From Symsagittifera roscoffensis (taxonomy: Eukaryota; Xenacoelomorpha; Acoela; Convolutidae), in NCBI RefSeq assembly GCF_963678635.1, contig NC_087065.1, forward strand, positions 11,863,579 to 11,927,578: 64,000 nucleotides of DNA, written 5' to 3'. Positions 35,487-48,500 of the stretch are shown here, one piece after another (the stretch's first letter is position 1; each line of letters starts with the position of its first letter). The position numbers and the translations under genes are program-made. The notes beneath the pieces are model-generated. The model saw only the letters and a program-made list of their open reading frames with translations, did no database searches and was not told the origin of the DNA.

Positions 35487-35982
35487 TTGAGAATATCCAA
35501 AAATAGGTTGCCTCTGACACTTTTTTCTAAATTGAACAAACACAAACATTTTCCCGTTTTTACAATCTTTTCAAATTAGCAAACTCACTATATTTGTGCT
35601 CTCTGATAATGGATCGAATAAATAACTGCTCACTGAGGTGAATTGCGAGTCAGTTGTCATTCCAGGTAATATAGAGCTTTTAAGGTTGTCCGCAGCTGGA
35701 AATTGAATTCAAATTCAAATACACTTGGCTTGTGAAACCCCCTTCCCCCCAACAATTGAAGTAATTTTCTGATTAGGAGAGATCTCGCATTTTTTTAAAA
35801 ATAGCATTCGTTGAGACGCTTGTAGAGGAGCACAGGCATTCTTTTTGGGTCTTTGGCGAGAAATCAACAAGAATCTGAAAGAAGAGCCCGAGAAATCCTG
35901 CACGCATTATGGGGGAGTTTAGCAGTGCCCAAGCAAATATAAGATTGCGGATGATTGTCAGCAAGTCATAAATGGGGAAAAA

Positions 35983-36240
35983 TTGTTCCGATTTTAGAAG
36001 AAAATGGAATATTTATGCTTGGATTTGTTTTTTTTTCAGTGAATATTCGACGATCGAAATGATAGCTTTTAACAGAACGTTTTTAAACCTCATTGAAGAT
36101 ATCGACTTCCTGAAACCAAGTTTAAAAAGATACTTTACCAAAGTTTTGGGAGCTTGAATTTTGCCAATTTGGCGTTTCTCGGGACAATTTACGCGCAATT
36201 TGAACACTTTTAGGCGAAATATTTAAGCGTGAACGGAGTG
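35983..36240 (+). mobile_element. R1 repeat, strongly diverged left part
   Basis: TTGTTCCGATTTTAGAAGAAA, GGAATATTTATGCTTGG, GGGACAATTTACGCGCAATTTG and AGCGTGAACGG follow in R1 order but with many changes, so this is an old copy. A separate right-end relic of R1 (GGAACATTCAGGGTTTTGCC) lies at about 37528-37570. Confidence 0.5.
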
Positions 36241-38104
36241 GCGAAAAATGACTATCATACAATTTTACAATTTCAATTTATAAAAAAATGCTAGTCATGC
36301 CATTTCATTCTATTTCAAAGGCGAGAAAATAGTATGCAATAAACATAACAAGCTTTTTTCCATACTATGCAATTTCATAATAAACAATTTTTGCCATGTT
36401 TTTGAAATCAAAAAACAATCATTTTTTAACAAAATAATTACCAATCATAAATAACAAACTTTGCAAAAACTTTTTTTATTAAAATAGCCAAATTATTTAT
36501 TTGTACTTTGAAGCGTATGAAAATCATTTTTTGCATGTTATGAAATTGCATGATAGGCATTTTTTTTCATAAAAGAAAATAAAAAACTTTGATTTGTAAG
36601 TTTTGTGTTTCACCCGAACTACACTACACTACCCGATGATTTACTGTCATAAAAAAACCCAGATTAAAACTGGCAGTAAATACAGAGGTAAACTGCATTT
36701 GGTGATACTACCCATGAAAGTTATTGTAAGTTCACACAGATCAAAATATCAAAAATTTAGTTTTTTGTATTTGGCTAGAAAACTTTTTCCCGAAAATTTC
36801 GACTGTTGAGAAAAGATGCCTGTTATTTCTTGCAATTTTTTTGTTTGTCTTACCATATGAAAACAAAAAAAAACAATTAGGTTTAAAAAACATTTTCTTG
36901 CAACTTTTCGATTTTTGCGTGAAAAACTCGAGCTGGACTACTAGGTAATTGAAACAAAAAGTCAGATTTTGCATAAAACTTTTTTTTCGTAAAACGTGTA
37001 TTCGATCACAGAGGCAAGTTTGCAACCAAAAAACTCTGCAACCAGAGGCAAGTTTGCAACTAAAATATTTTTACCTCCTACTTGTATTTTTTTCTATGCA
37101 AGAATGCATATCAAACATTCTTTATATATGAAATTATATGATAAGCTTTTAATCTGTTTAAAAAATGTTTTGATAAAAAAGTTGCTCTCGTATTACCAAA
37201 ACTGCCATCATTTTTTCGTTTGAGTTTTAAATCAGTTCAATATAACTTTCAAAGAAAAAACTATAGGCAAATTTTATGATAAGCGTTTTATTCATAGACT
37301 TCATTTATGAAAATTTATGATAGGCGTTTTTATTTTAAGGATGTCAACCCGTATGGCGAATTATCCCGCTCAACAAAACTGTTTTAATTTGAATTGAGGC
37401 CTGCTAGTCGGTCGAATCAAATAAGTACGACTCGAACTAATGAACTTGATCTTTGATATTGTACAAAATTATATTTTTGAGAAACTTTCCCTGAAAGAAA
37501 AATATATGATATGGATTAACGTGCAGACGGAACATTCAGGGTTTTGCCTTGATATCCGAGCAGTTATTTTCCTAACTATATTAGTATGTGATTCAGAAAC
37601 CTTCTTACAATCCCCTCCCCCTCATGTTTAAAGTACGAAACTTCTAAACCGCTAATTACCTACTAAAACAAATAAACCCCAGCAGTTTTTAAACAACACC
37701 AGAATTTTTTCCCTGATACCTGATTATGCAATTTGAAATTTGAAAGCATAGTTTTGCACTGTAATGTAATTGTTATCGTTTTATGCATTTCGAAAAACAG
37801 GTGAAAGGTTAAATAACCATGCCAAACAAAAGTAAGTGACTAAACATGATTGTCGGGAGCTATAAAGTTAAATGCAAATCCAGAGTTTTATTGCTACATA
37901 AGCGTGCGATTTGTAGATTCATTTTCAAGCAATTAGGATGTTCAAAGTTCAGCTAGAGCTTAGTTTATATCGAATCAAAGTCAATTAATCGTCGAGGCAC
38001 TTAGCATAGTCGTAAGGCGTTCACAGAGAATGAGTTTTCGCTTCACTGCCACGGCAATGATAGTCTGCTACGACTAAATCTCACTCAGCCATTAGCTTCA
38101 AGTC
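36241..38104. other. No gene recognised
   Basis: This is AT-rich DNA. It contains a short direct repeat CAGAGGCAAGTTTGCAAC (near 37010 and 37041) and the R1 right-end relic near 37528. Near 37990-38090 a GC-richer stretch with TTAGCATAGTCGTAAGGCG looks like a weak A-box, but the B-box is poor. Confidence 0.4.
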
Positions 38105-38218
38105 GGCTTGAGCCTTACCGGATTCGGTTGCAAAACTGGTACCACGTGAAAGTTCTGGACGCAAGAAAACGGCCTTGAGTCTCAAAAAAGAGCTTCGCTT
38201 AACAAAATAATTCAATCT
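38105..38218 (-). repeat. Dispersed repeat, inverted copy of 10051-10180
   Basis: On the minus strand this segment repeats the order of landmarks of 10051-10180 (AGCGAAGCTCTTTTTT, CTCAAGGCCGTTTT, GCGTCCAGAACT, CACGTGGT). The preceding sequence to about 37985 may belong to the same element and contains tRNA-like words, hinting at a SINE. Confidence 0.6.
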
Positions 38219-40371
38219 GTAGAATAGAAAAATTTTACAGAAAAGACTACTCTTTGACAGGCTTGTCAACGTATACTGATAGCTTCTCTGCGCTTGACAG
38301 CACACACGATTATTACGACTTAAAATTGAAAACAAAATTTTTTTCTAAGTTCGCTTTCATGTCTTGACGAATCTGTTTTGTCTGGTAATAACAATTTTCC
38401 ATCGTAAATTTTTTGTTTATAGTTGTTCATATTGCTAATTATTGACGAGATATTTTTCCAGTTGAATTCAACTTGATCGAAAGTAACAAACCCTCAAAAC
38501 AAGTTTCTAATCAAATGTTATACAAATTTAGTACAAATACGGAAATATCAAGCTCTTCCGCCGCACAGATTTTTCTACTGGCTAAATTGAGGCAAATTAA
38601 ATCACAGACTTCGATAAACTTTTGATCTAACATGTTATTGACAAAATTTATTTATATCCTCCAAAGAAACCTCAAAATTAATTAAATGTTTTCACGCTAG
38701 TCCATTTTTTTTTGCTCAACACTTAGTTGGTCTTTAAATTAGTCTGTCATTTATCAATTGAAAAGCCTAGTTAAGTTTAGAATTTTTGTATTGAAAGAAA
38801 TAGATTGTTCAAATTTTCTTAATTCAACATAGTAAAAGTCTAAACGAAAAAAAAAACATGGGAAAACTTCTCCAATTATGTGTTCAATACACATTGAAAA
38901 TCAGTCAAATCAATGAACCTGGAGTTTTTTGGAAAAAATTTTGAAACTGTTTGGTTGTTAGAAACATAGATCACAAACATTTGGAAAAGATTCAATAAAT
39001 GCAAGTAATCAGAAAAAAATACTGACTTGTTTTCGAAAAAAATCTCAATTTTCGAATTTCAAAGAAAAAAATAGTTCCCTTATTGCACTTTCAACTTCTA
39101 AAGCTTATATGATTGGCATTTTTTTGATAAAACTAACCCGATTTGAGAAAACTGTATAATAAGTAAAATTTTCAATACGCTGGGTAACCTGAAAACTAAA
39201 AACCACTTTAGAAGCTAGAGGTCAATCACTTTTTGTGACCCTCACACTCGCTGTTCGATAGAGGAGTTTGTCTGCCTTTTAACAAACAAAAAAACTAACA
39301 GAACTTAGAAAGAAATCAAAAATCAGACCGCAAAAAAAAAATTTTGAGCTTAAACAATTTCAAATAAAAAATACAATAGGTCATAGCGTTCTTTGAATTT
39401 CAGGAACAATTTTGAATCGGCAATTTTTGATAAAAATAACCCATTTTCTACTTCCGCAACTCGAAAAAAAATCACATTTTTTGCGCTTTTGCAGTTTTAT
39501 AATTGACATGCGTTTTGCCTATACCTTCTAACAAATGAACTTGAAGTGAACTCAAAAAGTGGATATATACCTAAGGGCATTCATATGTGCATTTATAGGA
39601 ATTCTAAAGATTTTTTCTGAAAAAGAACATGAAAAATCATAACGATCTATATAAGAGTATGAACTACGTTCATCGACTCTTAATCATGACGTAATTGACG
39701 ATGTTTGATGGTGCAAAACGATTGCAGAATATTTGCGGGTAGACAATTTGTCAGAGCTCTGCCTACGCTCGTAGAAGCCTGCTATTAATATCAAATTGCC
39801 GAAATGCAAAACCACTTTATGACTTTCATTAGAAATGCTATGAACCAAATTACCGTTATTTTTGCTCTTAAATTTTTAGGCAGCAAAGTTCATACTGACA
39901 TAAGTTTAAATTCGAAACCCAGGCTGCTTTTTTTGCTCGCTGCACAGGCATTATGTAAATCACTACGCTTCTCTTTCCTCATTCGCATTTTTAATAAATC
40001 TTTTCTGAGTTTTACCAAATCAGTTTCATTTCGTGCCATAGCTGTTGCTTTTACTCCTTTTTCTGTACCTTTTCACGCGTTTCAGTGTCTGTCGAGTATT
40101 AGTTGACATTTCCACTGCTGTCTGATTTTGATTGACAGTTGACAGGTCCATCGATTGGGCGGGAGAATTGGTAGCAGTTGATTCAATTTGGTTCATCACT
40201 TGCAGATAGTCCATCTGAGTCCCCTGGAAATTTTTTCAAGTATAAAAAAGCTGCTACTTTATCGTTTTATTTTTTTTTTCTAAGTTCTACGTATCTGAAT
40301 AGCCCCTGGTATAGAAAAAAGGGATTCGAAAATACAAGCGTGGTTTCTATTTTGTCCACATTAAAGTATTA
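38219..40371. other. No gene; target region of the LTR element
   Basis: This is AT-rich DNA. Between about 39780 and 40214 the minus strand has short protein-like blocks (for example KRVKRYRKRSKSNSYGTK) broken by stops, perhaps a decayed coding relic. The LTR element inserted immediately to the right at ATTA. Confidence 0.4.
40368..40371 (+). other. Target-site duplication, left copy (ATTA)
   Basis: ATTA precedes the TGG start of the left LTR and is repeated directly after the ACTCA end of the right LTR (59243-59246). A 4-bp duplication is within the range produced by Ty3/gypsy-type integrases. Confidence 0.75.
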
Positions 40372-40486
40372 TGGAACCTGATCTAAACTACATTTTATGA
40401 TTGGATAATTTAGATATTTTACCAATGTAAAGTATTTAATATTAACCAATCATGATCCATCTAACTAACAACCCACTTATTTGTAA

Positions 40487-40514
40487 GTGCTGAAGTTACT
40501 TGTAATTTCAGCAC
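40487..40514 (+). promoter_or_regulatory. LTR hairpin
   Basis: GTGCTGAA and TTCAGCAC form an eight-pair stem, extended by TTAC/GTAA inside. The same hairpin is in the right LTR at 58948-58975. The overlapping CACTT...AAGTG pair upstream could form a competing fold. Its role (transcription, RNA processing or packaging) is unknown. Confidence 0.5.
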
Positions 40515-40575
40515 CAGAGAGATTTGAATTTAACTTAGAAATTAGTTGGACTCTCCCGAGCACTTCAGCAGCCGC

Positions 40576-40581
40576 AATAAA
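40576..40581 (+). terminator. AATAAA polyadenylation signal in the LTR
   Basis: The canonical signal lies within GCAATAAACC. The functional copy for transcript ends would be the right-LTR one at 59037-59042. Confidence 0.55.
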
Positions 40582-40783
40582 CCAGTATACCCTAGATCTA
40601 TTGAGCCTAGCAGAGACTAGTTAAACAACCTGAGACTAGATAGTATAAGAGTAAGATTAGGATCGGTATTAGACTAAGAAGTTGCACGAATCTATCCGGC
40701 CGAAAATAAGATAGCGTGACGAGCAGACGGTGTACCCTATCCGAAATTACTCTATGAGTTAACCAACTCGGTCCTAACTCATC

Positions 40784-40801
40784 TGGTGCGACCATAAGTC
40801 T
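40784..40801 (+). promoter_or_regulatory. Putative tRNA primer-binding site
   Basis: Two bases after the LTR the sequence TGGTGCGACCATAAGT starts with TGG, complementary to a tRNA CCA end. CTCGAAC follows and resembles the reverse complement of a T-loop. The position is right for minus-strand priming. I could not match it confidently to a particular tRNA; part of it recalls arginine tRNA 3' ends. Confidence 0.55.
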
Positions 40802-42034
40802 CGAACAAGACCTTAATAGCTTAGAATTAACCAAAATAGATTAGAAATTAGACAAAAACATTTACAAAATGTTAAACGACAATAATTTAATCGAAATGTC
40901 TCTACGACTCAATAGATCAGAGCCAATATTCCGAACCATAACAGAACTACCCGGAATTGGAAGAAGACCTCGAACCAGAGACGACATACGACAAAGTAGA
41001 AATTTGCCATATAGCTATATGATAGTTAGGCAAAAACCAGAACAAACTTTTATATTTAGAATACTACTGGCAATGAATTTAGATTTTCATTTGCAAACAT
41101 AAAACCTTGAAGTTAATCTTCAAAATCATTTCAGGCGCTAAACAAAATTATTAATATACAATAACGATTGATAAAAAGATCTAAGATCGTTTTCCTAAAA
41201 CTCTGCAGTAATATACAAAACATGTTTGAAAAATATTTATTGAAAAATCAAAATAAAAATTAGTAGCATGACAATAAATGGTTAGTAATCATAAATCATC
41301 CTGTTGTTCCAGCTCCATCACCTAAAACATAACAGCAATCATAAACCCACTAATATCATCAAAACACTAAATCTTTCCTTTACACACATTTAAAATTTTA
41401 TTAAAACTTAAATTCACTTAATTTTAAAACCAGATCATCAAGGCTTATCCTTGGATCTTAAATCATTTTCTACTTAATTAAATTTCAAATTTGATCATCA
41501 AGGCTTATCCTTGGATCAAACAGAACAACTTTGTTCTCCCCCACCCACTTAATTAGTGTCTAACGACCTCAAACGTCGATTCACTACCCAACCCTTTCTA
41601 AAGACCCAAAACTAATAGAAATTTTTAAACAAAACTAATCATTCAAATTAGGATAAACAGTGAAGAACTTCGGTTATTCATCCTTCACTTGACCCCCCCT
41701 CTTACCAGACCCAGGATAAATCTTAGACTTAGTAAGTTTAAAATAGTATCTAACGAACTACTCGCGTTCTAATTATACCTGAACCTTGTGGATCGATTTA
41801 CTATTCTCCAACCCTTGAACACAATCACTACCCCTAAGTAAGATTAAGTAAGTTAACACCTTAACTTATACTAGCCACGAGAAAGTAAAAAATCATTCTT
41901 CGGAAGCGATATACTTTTCTCTCCAACCCTGAACAAATAGACCCAGGTTAAGCTAACCAAAAAATAGTAAGAACTAACAGTTTAAGAAAATAGAAACCAT
42001 TTAACAACCTTTTGCATCCGTCATCCTAAACCTT
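40802..42034 (+). other. Long 5' leader of the retroelement
   Basis: This leader of over 1.2 kb has no convincing gene. A 77-codon frame at 40869-41102 starts soon after the primer site and is Arg-rich, but nothing supports its translation. The leader contains two copies of a 25-nt hairpin (41433-41457 and 41493-41517). It has three degenerate modules built around TCCAACCCT-type words (about 41590, 41805 and 41925) and three GTAAGT/GTAAGA words (41732, 41847, 41968) that could act as splice donors for downstream genes. Packaging and dimerisation signals would be expected here. Confidence 0.5.
41433..41517 (+). promoter_or_regulatory. Pair of identical 25-nt stem-loops in the leader
   Basis: GATCATCAAGGCTTATCCTT plus GGATC occurs at 41433-41457 and again at 41493-41517. 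Each can fold with GATC and CAAGG pairing to CCTTG and GATC. The 60-bp spacing and partly repeated flanks point to a short tandem duplication. Duplicate leader hairpins in retroelements often serve packaging or dimerisation; that is inference. Confidence 0.5.
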
Positions 42035-42502
42035 ATGTCATTTAAAAACCTAGGAAATAAACAAACAATCGTTTTACACAATTGTGAAATAGATAACAAA
42101 AAATACGACCTTGTAATCACACCTCATACACAAACAGTTGGATACATTCGAACAAAACGACAAACACTAAAAAGAAAAATAATAACGAAACAAAGACAAA
42201 TAACACGAAAAAGATTTTCAAAAAATCGAAACGCATTTTCAGAATCAGAAACCAACAGTTCAGACGAACTTTACAAACTAAAAGAATCAATAGATAAAAA
42301 TTGCCCACTTCACGATCAATTATATTTTTCTGACTCAGAAACAACTTCAAATTCATCAAAAAGAGGAAAAAGAAGAATAAAAAAGCAGTATAAACACAAA
42401 CCAGTACATTTATACAATTGGAATCAACCAATTAGACACATTGATAATTACATATTAACAGTCATCGAACGAAAAAATGAGCTCAACGCACACCCCAGGT
42501 GA
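42035..42502 (+). CDS. Small basic accessory protein, 155 aa
   Basis: This is the first long frame of the element, beginning MSFKNLGNKQ. It ends at TAA (42500-42502), 26 nt inside the gag start, in a different frame. It is very rich in Lys and Arg, with clusters such as KRQTLKRK and SKRGKRRIKKQ that would act as nuclear or nucleolar localisation or RNA-binding signals. Serine/aspartate/glutamate-rich patches separate the clusters. No domain is recognised. A protein encoded ahead of gag is unusual in Ty3/gypsy elements. It could be a Rev- or Tat-like accessory factor, or simply a 5' extension of Gag separated by a lost frame; the sequence does not decide. Composition matches the rest of the element. 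Confidence 0.6.
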   Translation: MSFKNLGNKQTIVLHNCEIDNKKYDLVITPHTQTVGYIRTKRQTLKRKIITKQRQITRKRFSKNRNAFSESETNSSDELYKLKESIDKNCPLHDQLYFSDSETTSNSSKRGKRRIKKQYKHKPVHLYNWNQPIRHIDNYILTVIERKNELNAHPR

Positions 42503-45500
42503 AGAAAGTCCAGATGATGATGAAATCTTTCCTTTTATAGTAGATGCAACCACTGATAGAGGACAGCACATATTTTGCAAAAATTTACTATTAAATTTAT
42601 TTGAACCCGGAATCAGTCCATGTAAAACAGAGTTCCCAGATGTAAAAATCAAAAGACAAATCATAGACCACTACTTAAAAGATATATGCAACATAACACA
42701 ACAGTATGGAATCTACTCCATAGAATTCACCTCACCAAACCATAATAATAGAAAATATATAATTCAAACAGACGATCTTGATTTAGAATTTTCAAAAGTT
42801 TTTTCAGAATATATAAAAAGCATCCAATATCATAACTCACAAAGAGCAAACTCCATATTCACCAATGAAGTTTTCGCAATAATATATAGTTATATTTCGA
42901 TATTAGAAAACGAAATCCCAATAACAAATGTCTCACCGACAGAAACATCTAAACATTTAAGAGTACGACATGAAATCACACTACTCTCTAGTTATTTAAA
43001 CATCATTAAAGAAAATTTCACGAAAGACGACGTTTCACAACATACAAAACACGATCTACAAAAAATTTTGGCATGGTTCATAATAGATTATTTCACACAC
43101 AATATTGATTTAATTGCACAAGCAAGAAAAAATTTTAGACCCCAAAACTCGAACGATGATACCGCTATCACAGAACAATCAGATTATGTTTGGGACCCCG
43201 AATGGTCTCATCCCGCATTTATAAGCTTCCCACAATCAATCTCAAGTCAAGCAATAAGTACGATATCTTACATAAGAGATTATGTAAAAGTAATACCATT
43301 AACCATTGATGCAACACCATTAAACTATAATACATTTTTACCCGATACACAAAATAATAGTTTAAACTCTACAGTTATACACAATGAAAACCTCAATGGA
43401 ACTAGGAATCTTACTCAACAAGATATCCAGACACCATCACACTTCATAAATGAAGAAATTGTACACACAACAACTACACAACAAAGTATTTCACCAATAC
43501 GCCCAAATTTAACAACACCAAGAAATACAAATCCTTCACAAACACAGGTAACCTTACAATCAACCGTTAAACCTTCGGTTGCCCCTAAATATTCACATAT
43601 GGATTACCAAACATACAGACCCATGACAATACCATCAAAAACACGCAAAACACTCACTAGAAACAACTTTACAGACCATAATTATAATTATACACACCCA
43701 TCAAAAACATATAACCAACCACAAAGAAATTTAAACCAATATACAAGATCTCGAAATTGGGATAACCCAATGACCCAACCTAATTCAAAAAATTTCCAAA
43801 CAAATCCTCCACAGGATCACAGTGAAAATTACCCATTTTTTCAACAAAATAAAAATAAAAAACAGACATCTTATCAAATGGATTATTTATCCTCAGATGA
43901 TGATTTCTTACAACCAGATATATTTGCACCAAATACTCAAGAATATCGTAGACAAGGAATACAGAAAACACGTACAAATCATAGAAATTTTTCTCCACAA
44001 CCAATTGATGCACAACATCAACAACCAATTCAACAACAAAATCTAATTAATACACAATCTTTTCAACCAATTCAACAACAAAATCCAATGACTGCACACT
44101 CGTATCAACCATTACAAATGCAAAATGAAATACCACTCCCATATTATCTCCAACAACATGAAATAACAAGAAACCAACTTTCAAATTTTTCTCAAATGCC
44201 AAATGCAGCAGAATCATTACAAATGACAATGAATCCATACCTTATGGGTGGATCATCAATAACATCAAACAAACCTTTAATGGTTTTCACAGGAACAGAC
44301 CCTGAATACTCTGTAGAAGATTATTTAAATGCAGTAACAGCAAACCTGATTTTAAACATTGGACCTGAACCAATTAATACGCCACTACATCAAAATTGGA
44401 TACATCGACGCACAGCGTTAATACAAACAACCTTAGATGGCGCAGCCCAAAAATGGTTTTCAGTACTACCTCTAGAAATAAAATCAAACTGGAAAAGGTT
44501 TACACAAGAATTTTCAAAAATGTTTGACTCCGAAAGAAACAAACAACAACAAAGAGTTTTATGTAATGAAATTCGCATATTACCAAACGAAACCATCAAG
44601 CAAATAGCAGTACGAATCGAAACACTAGTTCGAAAAGCATATTCACTAAATACACATGACTATAAAAACACAAAGATGACAGAAATCTTAATGATGACCT
44701 TAACACCACAATTAAGGAAAATAGCAATAAAAAAGAGAGCATCCCATCCTTCTTCAATTCGAGAACCCGATTTAGATTTTCGAAAACTAGTAGACAAATT
44801 AGAACAAGCAGAAATCACGATGAAACTAGAAGAAACGGAAAATCTGAAATTACAATACGTTAATAGAATTGAAACGACTCCCACTAATATTAATAATATA
44901 CAGGAATCAGAGACAGACCTCGTTGAAAAAATCACTGAAATACTCAATATTTACGAAAAGAACCCGAACTTTAAAGGCAAACCATCTTTCAAAAAATGGT
45001 GTAATTATTGCCGACGATACGGACATAGTATTTCCGAATGTAGACAAAAACAGCAAGACAATCAAAATAAACCTCAAAAATATAAAGAACCAAATAAATC
45101 ATTCTATCAATACATGAAAAAAGATCAAAATCTACCGAACAAAACAGTCCACAGCAACAACAGTTCAGGAAAACCACTCCCGAACAATACAAATTATACA
45201 AGAAATCAATCACCATATAACTCAAGTTATAGAGGAAGATCGCCAGAACGAAGAAATACACAAAATTCATCACAAAATCACTACAATAGACCAAATAGTA
45301 GAAGTAACTACTCCAGATCGAATTCAAATACACAACGATTTGTTTCTAGATCTAATTCCCAATCAAGAAATAACTACTATCCAAACAACCAATCACGAAA
45401 TTCATCATACAATAGGAATAGAAACTACTCCTATAATCGAAATAGAAGTTATTCAAACAACCGAAACCAGAATTACCCGAACAATCAATCAAGGAATAAC

Positions 45501-48500
45501 TCATATAATAGATCGAACTATAACAGACCAAACAATAATTACCAAAACAGATCACGAAATAATTCACAAAATCGACACTCAAGTTATAATAATCGTTATA
45601 GAAATTATTCCCAACCACCACACCGGAATAATAATAACTATAATAATTCTAATAATCGCCACAGAAGTAGTACACCTAAACATCAAAGACAAATCAATCA
45701 AGTACAATCTAATCCAGAAACAACATCAGACCCTCCAGGTATTGATGACACAGTAACTGATACGTTACAACTCAATCAAATAAACTGTACATCATCAGAT
45801 TCAGAAAGTGATACTGAAAACACTCTTTCTATCAATATGATAAAAGTCGAAAATGACTATGAATCTGTCATATATGAACAACCCTTTTCATCACACATAT
45901 ATGAAAATCAATCAGAATTTCTTCAAAATTATTACACTACACCCATAAATTCCACACCAAAGACACAAGAAACAAATGAGATTAACACTACAAATCAAAC
46001 CAATAAAAATACCAAAACAAAATGCTTGAATACAAACCAAATTTATCAAAATATACAAAAAGAACAACCCAAAGAAAAAATTTGGACAATTCCATTTCTC
46101 TTAGAAAGCCCAAGAAATAAAGAATTTCAACCACCAGACCTTGAAATAGATTTTTTAATTGATTCAGGAGCAGAATCAAACATAATAAACATCCCCACAT
46201 GGAATGAAATAAAAACTTTACACCCAAAGCTAACACCTCTTGAAACCTCCAGTAAGTTAGCAACAGCACAAGGATCAACATTGATAAACTACGGAAAAAT
46301 CCAATTATTTCTCCTCCCCACCAGAACAATGGAGCAAAGCAAAATTTTAAATAAGCCATTTAAACAAATATTCCATATCACTGACATTAAATATAATATC
46401 ATTGGAATACCATTTATTTCGAAGTATATACCAACAATTAACATACTAAATAGTAAAATATTAATCAAAGATAAATATACAAAAACAAAAGAAACATCCT
46501 TAACATTTTTTCAAAGATTAAATAAACAACCACCATTCTTTTCAAAATTCTACCCGATATTTAACCAACAAAGAAAACACCTAAAACCACTATCAGGAAA
46601 TATCTATAATTTTTCAATCAAACAAGTTCACCAATATGATAAAGAACAAAACAAACAAAAATTTTATATGTCAGAATTTGAATTCAGACCTATTCACAAA
46701 TTTTTCAAAATCACAATCTCATCCATAAAATATTTGAAAAATTCGAATTCCGATATCATTTCCTTACATGTCTATAACAACACACCTTACCAAGTAACAT
46801 TACCTTTAGGACTTTTAGGATATTGTGAAACCAACGCTACAATATCACCAATACACGAAAAAGCCTATCGCGTAAATAATATACTCCAATTACTAGATAT
46901 TTGCCAATCTACAATTCTTAATGAAGAATTATCTATAAATAATATAATAAGTAACGAAAACAGAAATACGGATTATTTCACAAAAACTCCATATTTCAAA
47001 CCTACATTCAACATAAGTAACTACACAGAGGACCAACAGAAATTTTTAACAATGTTTAATTTCCAACATTCACAAATAACACAAGACGAATTCGAAAAGT
47101 TAGCCAAACAGCTAATTGAATATTCATCAGTCTATGCAACATCAAAATTCGATGTTGGAAAAATCAGTTCATCACTACATCTCCCGTTAAAACCAGACGC
47201 AGTTTTCAAAAAACAGAGAGCAAGTAAAGTACCAATTCACTTACATGATAAAGTGAACAGATTACTCGATATTTTAGAACAATACAACATTATATCACCA
47301 GTTAATAAAGAAGAACAACCAAAAGGTAACACATTTATCAACCCCGTTATCATTCTAGCTAAAGGAGAATCATTAAAAATCGTTCTCGATGCTAGATACC
47401 TCAATTCACTTATAGATGAATCAAAATGTAATTGGCCCATTGAACCAATACAAGTTATTTTAACAAAAATAAACGGCAAATACTTTACAACCGCCGATAT
47501 GAATAGTGCATACAATCAAATGCCACTAGATGAACAATCACGACGTTTAACACAATTTGTTATCGGAAACCAACAATATGAATTCAACCGCTTATTCTAT
47601 GGAATATCCATAGGACCAGCAGCATTTTCAGCTTTTATGAGCAAAATTTTTCGACCACTAATACTCAAGAAAAATGCAATCACCTATTTAGACGATGTTT
47701 TTATGCAATCACAAACAAAAGACGAGATGTTCAATGTTTTAGAAAAATATCACCAAATACTTCAGAACGAAAATCTGAAGGCCGCCCCCGATAAATCACA
47801 CTTCTTTTTGACAAGAGTTAAATTCTTAGGACATAATATAGAAAGAAAAACAATCACTCCATTGAAATCACGCATTGACGCTATTCAAAAACTTCAACCA
47901 CCAACAAATAAAAAGAAAATCCAAGAATTTCTTGGAATGTTAAACTTTTTAAGTAAATATGTTTATAAAATGCAATTATATCTACGACCATTTTATAACA
48001 TCCTTAGACAACAAAATAATTTTGAATGGAACACAGAACATCAAACACGATTTGAAGAAGTAAAGAAACTTTTAACTGAACAAATTTCAAACACAATTCC
48101 AGATTCAAATCAACCATTTTATGCAATGTGCGATGCTTCGAACTTTGGCATCGGTGCAGCACTATTACAATCACATAATGGTACAAATAAAATGAACCTC
48201 ATATCAGCAAATTCTCGATTATTCACTCAAGCAGAGCTACGACTCTCAACTCTAATGAGAGAATGTACAGCCATAATATATACACTGACAGAATATGAAT
48301 TTCTGATACTTGGATCAAAACATCCAACAGTTCTATTCACAGACCATAAACCAATCATCTTTCTCTTTACACAAAAATCTAACCCAAACCACCGAGTTTA
48401 CAGATTTCAACTAATTCTAATGAAATTTCCAAACTTACATATAGTTTGGACTGCAGGAAAAAATCTTGCATTACCAGACACCTTAAGTCGAAATACACCA

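Larger units (their letters stand above)
40372..40781 (+). repeat. Left LTR (410 bp)
   Basis: The LTR starts TGGAACCTGATC and ends GTCCTAACTCA. It appears identical to 58833-59242. Inside are a strong hairpin (GTGCTGAA at 40487-40494 pairing with TTCAGCAC at 40507-40514, with inner TTAC/GTAA) and AATAAA at 40576-40581. A TATAAGA at 40644-40650 lies downstream of the AATAAA and is a weak promoter candidate, so the U3/R/U5 limits cannot be set from sequence. Confidence 0.95.

Noticed and set aside
40869..41102. A 77-codon leader gene just after the primer-binding site
   Set aside because: It has no conserved feature and there are many other short frames in the leader. It may be an upstream ORF but cannot be supported as a gene.
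43780..44238. Antisense genes inside gag-pol and env
   Set aside because: They are short shadows of strongly biased coding sequence on the opposite strand.
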